DNA from: Enterobacter sp. Ag1
Lineage (GTDB): Bacteria; Pseudomonadota; Gammaproteobacteria; Enterobacterales; Enterobacteriaceae
Reading direction: 5' to 3'
DNA: 64,000 nucleotides
Assembly (NCBI GenBank): GCA_000277545.1
Contig: AKXM01000005.1
Location: 1-64,000, forward strand
Every line of letters starts with the position of its first letter. Within the stretch, counting starts at the first letter, position 1. Shown one piece after another: positions 62,596 through 64,000 of the stretch. The translations under genes were made by a program, and so were the position numbers. The notes beneath the pieces are model-generated. The model was given only the letters and a program-made list of their open reading frames with translations, had not been told where the DNA came from and ran no database searches.

Positions 62596-62619
62596 GATTT
62601 GTTATGTTATAACGTTTTC
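62596..62619 (+). promoter_or_regulatory. zur box: Zur operator upstream of zinT
   Basis: The sequence gatttgttatgttataacgttttc fits the Zur box (core TGTTATnnnATAACA, here with one end mismatch). It lies 32 bp before the zinT start and 7 bp after the MFS stop codon, where repression by zinc-loaded Zur is expected. Confidence 0.8.
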
Positions 62620-62651
62620 TTTTTCGTGTAAGGAATACACAGGGGAACAGT

Positions 62652-63296
62652 ATGATCATGAAAAAATCGGCGTTTATTCTGGGCATGGGCGTGTTACTGG
62701 CGAGCCATCAGGCGCTGGCGCACGGCCACCATCACGGCAAACCGCTCACGGAAGTGGAACAAAAGGCGAGCGAAGGGATCTTTGACGACGTTAACGTGAA
62801 AGATCGCGCGCTGTCCGACTGGGACGGGATCTGGCAGTCGGTCAATCCCCTGCTGCTCAGCGGCGACCTCGATCCGGTGCTGGAGAAAAAAGCCAAAAAG
62901 AGCGGCAAAAGTGTGGCGGAGTATCGGGCGTATTATCAAAAGGGCTATGCGACTGACGTGGAGATGATAGGGATTGAAAATAATGTCATCGAGTTTCACG
63001 TCGGCAAAGCGGTGCAAAGCTGTCATTACGACTACGCCGGGCATAAAATCCTGACCTATGCCTCGGGAAAGAAGGGCGTTCGCTACCTGTTTGAGTGCAA
63101 AGATGCGCAGTCCAAAGCGCCAAAGTTCGTGCAGTTTAGCGACCACATCATCGCCCAGCGCCAGTCGCAGCATTTCCATATCTTTATGGGGAGCGAATCA
63201 CAAGATGCTTTGCTGAAAGAGATGGACAACTGGCCGACGTATTACCCGTACAACATGACCAAAGCGCAGGTTGTGGACGAGATGCTGCATCACTAA
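62652..63296 (+). CDS. zinT: Periplasmic zinc-binding protein ZinT
   Basis: This 214-residue protein has a signal peptide (to about residue 24, ...ALA) and an N-terminal His-rich segment 'HGHHHGKPL'. The lipocalin-like ZinT domain follows, with '[20 protein letters not shown]', '[17 protein letters not shown]' (metal-binding histidines) and '[20 protein letters not shown]'. It captures zinc in the periplasm and passes it to ZnuA under zinc starvation. The Zur box in front explains its control. An 'aggggaa' ribosome binding site precedes ATG 62652. Confidence 0.96.
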   Translation: MIMKKSAFILGMGVLLASHQALAHGHHHGKPLTEVEQKASEGIFDDVNVKDRALSDWDGIWQSVNPLLLSGDLDPVLEKKAKKSGKSVAEYRAYYQKGYATDVEMIGIENNVIEFHVGKAVQSCHYDYAGHKILTYASGKKGVRYLFECKDAQSKAPKFVQFSDHIIAQRQSQHFHIFMGSESQDALLKEMDNWPTYYPYNMTKAQVVDEMLHH

Positions 63297-63304
63297 CAAT
63301 GTAA

Positions 63305-63327
63305 AAGGGCGGCCCGGTGGCCGCCTT
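63305..63327. terminator. Bidirectional terminator between zinT and the porin-like gene
   Basis: GC-rich 7-bp stem ggcggcc/ggccgcc with a 4-base loop, preceded by A residues and followed by T residues, in the 35-bp convergent gap. It serves both genes. Confidence 0.85.
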
Positions 63328-63331
63328 ATTG

Positions 63332-64000
63332 TTAGAACAGGTAGCGAGCACCCAGAGTGAACTCGCTGGAGGCCAGGCGAGCTTTCATCTGCTCATCCTT
63401 CAGGCCGCGCACGTTCCCGAAGGTGTTATAGCCGCTTTCCACTTTCCCCATATCCACGTAGCGATAGCCCACGTCGAAACTCAGGCGAGCGATCGGTGAG
63501 TAGCTGATGCCCGCGCCCAACGAATAAGCGAGATTGTTTTGCGTGCTGTCGGCGTATTCACGGGCGGCGTTGCCCTGCCAGCCACCGGCCTTCACTTTCG
63601 CAATACCTAAGCCAGCGGTGCCAAACAGCGACAAGCCATAGCCAATGTCGTAATCGCGATAGACGTTCAGCATCAGCCGCTCGGTGTTCAGCTTCAGGTG
63701 GTTCAGGCTGGTCGGGAAGGCGGTTGAGCCGCTGGTAAATTCAGTTTTCTGGCGGAAAGTGTATTCTCCTTCGGTGCGCCAGCCGTTGCCGTACTGGTAG
63801 CCAGCCGCCAGTGACGCGCCGCCGAGCCTGTCTTTCTCTTTACCGCCAACAAACTGGCCGACGCCGGGACGGCTGCTGGTGTCCTGGTCACTGGCGCGCT
63901 GCTCGCTGTGTACATATTTCGCCGAAGCGTAGTAGCCTTCATCGCTGGTGGCTGCGGCGGCATGGCCTGCGCTCAGCAGAAGCGCCAGCGTCAGTAAGCT
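63332..64000 (-). CDS. Outer-membrane beta-barrel protein (OmpA/Opa-like), 5' end outside window
   Basis: The frame is open up to base 64000, so only the last residues of the signal peptide ('LLTLALLLSAGHAAA') and the whole mature part (about 205 residues) are seen. The mature protein has alternating beta-strands ('GYYASAKYVHSEQRAS', 'GASLAAGYQYGNGWRTEGEY', 'LMLNVYRDYDIGYGLSLFGT', 'LSFDVGYRYVDMG') and ends 'SSEFTLGARYLF', with the terminal Phe needed for Bam recognition. It is an eight-stranded porin-like or adhesion barrel. Its exact role is unknown. Confidence 0.88.
   Translation of the reverse strand, partial: SLLTLALLLSAGHAAAATSDEGYYASAKYVHSEQRASDQDTSSRPGVGQFVGGKEKDRLGGASLAAGYQYGNGWRTEGEYTFRQKTEFTSGSTAFPTSLNHLKLNTERLMLNVYRDYDIGYGLSLFGTAGLGIAKVKAGGWQGNAAREYADSTQNNLAYSLGAGISYSPIARLSFDVGYRYVDMGKVESGYNTFGNVRGLKDEQMKARLASSEFTLGARYLF

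Noticed and set aside
1..64000. tRNA, rRNA or phage attachment sites
   Set aside because: No cloverleaf-like or rRNA sequence was recognised in the window by reading; a dedicated scan was not possible.

Overview
The window is chromosomal DNA from an enterobacterium (order Enterobacterales, probably family Enterobacteriaceae). The evidence is a type 1 fimbrial operon in the order fimA-I-C-D-F-G-H-K, a zinT gene with a Zur-type operator, an SgrR-family regulator, and GC-rich coding sequence separated by AT-rich intergenic DNA. A species cannot be named from the sequence alone. The window is rich in accessory, surface-related functions.

Layout. 1-0.6 kb: 3' end of an IS481-type transposase. 0.7-5.5 kb: a WbuC-type cupin, an AraC regulator, a fused MOSC/flavin reductase/ferredoxin protein, a small exported protein and at least one decayed gene. 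5.7-16 kb: type 1 fimbrial operon with a FimK-like EAL protein at its 3' end and a second, related EAL protein diverging from its 5' end. 16-20.2 kb: a dlt-type operon (dltD-X-B-A-C, minus strand) for D-alanylation of a cell-surface molecule, including an unannotated 39-codon gene that looks like dltX. 20.7-21.4 kb: a GT25-like glycosyltransferase.

21.5-54.1 kb: a complete type VI secretion system (T6SS) in two divergent blocks. The minus-strand block reads tssF-tssG-tssA, then continues with a fimbrial tip adhesin, a GT60-like polypeptide GlcNAc transferase, an OmpA-family protein and a DUF1795 (Eag-type) chaperone. The plus-strand block reads clpV, then a four-gene chaperone-usher fimbrial operon, then tssB-C, hcp, tssJ-K-L-M, an unknown gene, vgrG, PAAR, a TagK-like gene, tagJ and tssE. 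VgrG ends in 45 perfect PTET tetrapeptide repeats. A fimbria and a glycosyltransferase are therefore built into the secretion locus, and the VgrG tail looks like a mucin-type acceptor. This is the strongest candidate for an undescribed system.

54.7-59.5 kb: a classical autotransporter between two LuxR-type regulators, then a frameshifted GNAT acetyltransferase gene. 59.6-64 kb: an SgrR-family regulator divergent from an MFS exporter, zinT, and the 3' part of an outer-membrane beta-barrel gene that runs off the window. No tRNA, rRNA or CRISPR array was recognised.
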